Made by a program: the position numbers and the translations under genes
Notes under the pieces: model-generated
What the model was told of the DNA's origin: nothing
The model's input: only the letters and a program-made list of their open reading frames with translations
Databases searched by the model: none
Assembly (NCBI GenBank): GCA_016617855.1
Contig: JAECUM010001886.1
Coordinates: 1-64,000 of the forward strand
DNA length: 64,000 nucleotides
Reading direction: 5' to 3'
From: Megalonaias nervosa
Lineage: Eukaryota; Mollusca; Bivalvia; Unionida; Unionidae
Part shown: in pieces, positions 62,894-64,000 of the stretch
How positions within the stretch are numbered: position 1 is the stretch's first letter
How the letters are laid out: each line of letters starts with the position of its first letter

Positions 62894-63340
62894 ATGATAT
62901 CAGCAAGTTCAACCAACCCTGAATTCAGCATGGTTTTCCCAACTGCGATTCCAGCTAAAGAAATAGTGCTAGCACAATTACGAGTTTATTATAGTTGGCC
63001 AAACATTAGATCAAAGCCATTTGGTGGGCTGCAACCAAATAATTCACTGGTATTTGCAAATTTAAAAAAAAACGACAGAACACCAAATTGACAAGTTGTA
63101 AGTATTCCTACTGGCAGTTACGAATTAGAACAACTCAGTGAAGAATTCCAGTACAGAATCAAATCTATAACAGACAAGGAATCCAAGATAGCAATTACTG
63201 TTCATGAGCCAACTTTGTCGGCTGTGATTGAAATAAATTCGACCGACTACGCCATTGATATATATCAGCCATCGATTTTCGAAGTGTTCTAGGCTGGCCA
63301 GAGGTTCTGCCGGTCTATCAAGGACCACCAGAACCAAAAT
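62894..63340 (+). pseudogene. Polinton-like gene 8: second capsid-type protein, broken
   Basis: ATG 62894 or an alternative upstream start. After a Ser/Asn-rich leader comes AKEIVLAQLRVYYSWPNIRS, then an in-frame TGA at 63089-63091, then IPTGSYELEQLSEEF and beta-rich sequence to TAG 63290-63292. The combination of 'PNI', an Asn-rich turn and 'I..G.YEL..L' is typical of invertebrate Polinton minor-capsid or penton-like proteins (family recollection). A further block (GWPEVLPVYQGPP) lies after the TAG. A long C-terminal part is missing or decayed. Confidence 0.45.
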
Positions 63341-63349
63341 GATCTGGTT

Positions 63350-64000
63350 ATGTTACAGATAAAAAAATATTTTAAAGACTTCCAGAATACCGAAAATCTT
63401 TTCCATGGAGAGATTCAGATATCGTTAAAAAAAATTCTGATGATCTTCCTAGAATAAAATTTGGATTAATGACTGAAAATGATACTCATGGTCTTATTCG
63501 AGGTTTTGACAATGAATACACTCATTTATCTTCCAACAAAATTAAATCTGAACACACATATGTACTCGGTAATCTACAAAATTTATTTTCTGATATATCA
63601 CGATATTATAATGATGATATAAAATAACAAATTATTGAAACAATACAACATCTAAACCTGATCACATCACACCTTGAGTATGTCAATTGGATTATCATCG
63701 GAACAGCAACTACCAGTGATATAAAGTTTATTAAAAGAATTAATATATATGAGATCCTTAAACGTAAAGAATAAATATCACCTGAAGCGGTATCATTTCA
63801 ATGATTATTTGCCGAACACTATAAAATAACCGAGGCAGATATAGCAAAATTTGTAATGCCGGGATTTAACGCAGATGAACTGAGAAAATCAGTCTATCGA
63901 TAAATATTTTCCCAAAGTCGTTGAATCATGGGAAAAAATAACCGAGCCAACAAACATCTTAAGACATAACAATGATGAATACAGGGGCGGTCGTCATATC
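63350..64000 (+). pseudogene. Polinton-like unassigned frame, runs off the window
   Basis: One register from about 63376 reads through with stops at TAA 63625-63627, then later TAA and TGA. Segments such as FPWRDSDIVKKNSDDLPRIK and ITEADIAKFVMPGFNADELR look like real coding residue usage. No family is recognised. It continues past the right edge. Confidence 0.35.

Overview
The window is animal nuclear DNA: AT-rich, intron-rich, with canonical GT/AG splice sites, long introns packed with minisatellites and small transposons, and no operon structure. The repeat style (a 'gtagctcacctagccataagg' type repeat, tRNA-headed repeats, many 37-68 bp minisatellites, a Polinton-like viral element) suggests a marine invertebrate, most likely a mollusc. 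That is an inference; no single-copy marker fixes the species.

Two host genes can be reconstructed exon by exon. PIF1, a 5'-to-3' DNA helicase, runs on the minus strand from about 23.5 kb off the left edge. Four coding exons are present (22815-23523, 18905-18994, 11077-11230, 1049-1163) and their splice phases join correctly. They carry the N-terminal domain and helicase motifs I to III; the C-terminal half lies outside the window. TTC33, a tetratricopeptide protein, runs on the plus strand and looks complete in coding sequence (36423-36661, 43389-43470, 47159-47290, 48932-49276; about 265 aa). Its first intron appears to use a GC-AG splice pair. The two genes are divergent, and their promoters should lie between about 23.6 and 36.4 kb.

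The introns hold most of the mobile DNA: a hAT transposon with BED finger, C-terminal dimerisation domain and 8-bp target duplication (6145-8511); two inverted copies of a second hAT-like element (8738-10965 and 20461-22352) flanking PIF1 exons 3 and 4; a hAT-like insertion inside a 68-bp satellite (14620-15468); two solo LTRs, one nested in a MITE (15896-17341, 17441-18395); a DIRS tyrosine-recombinase relic (19640-19985); a foldback element (27422-28214); a third hAT-like element (31339-32915); a MULE-like MITE with 10-bp target duplication (41387-41650); and a TA-flanked element directly after the TTC33 stop codon (49323-51183). TTC33 introns also carry four large minisatellites, one of which is built from the 3' end of its own exon 4. 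A degenerate CR1/L2/Rex1-like LINE lies on the minus strand at 51630-54640.

From about 56.6 kb to the right edge there is a plus-strand run of closely spaced, intronless, broken genes that looks like the structural block of an endogenous Polinton/Maverick (adintovirus-like) element: a coiled-coil protein, a small basic protein, a capsid-type protein, a small hydrophobic virion protein, an adenain-like cysteine protease, a fibre-like repeat protein, a membrane-segment protein and a second capsid-type protein. Every multi-frame gene has stops or frameshifts, so the copy is dead. Polymerase, integrase and packaging ATPase are not seen and would be expected beyond the right edge if the assignment is right.
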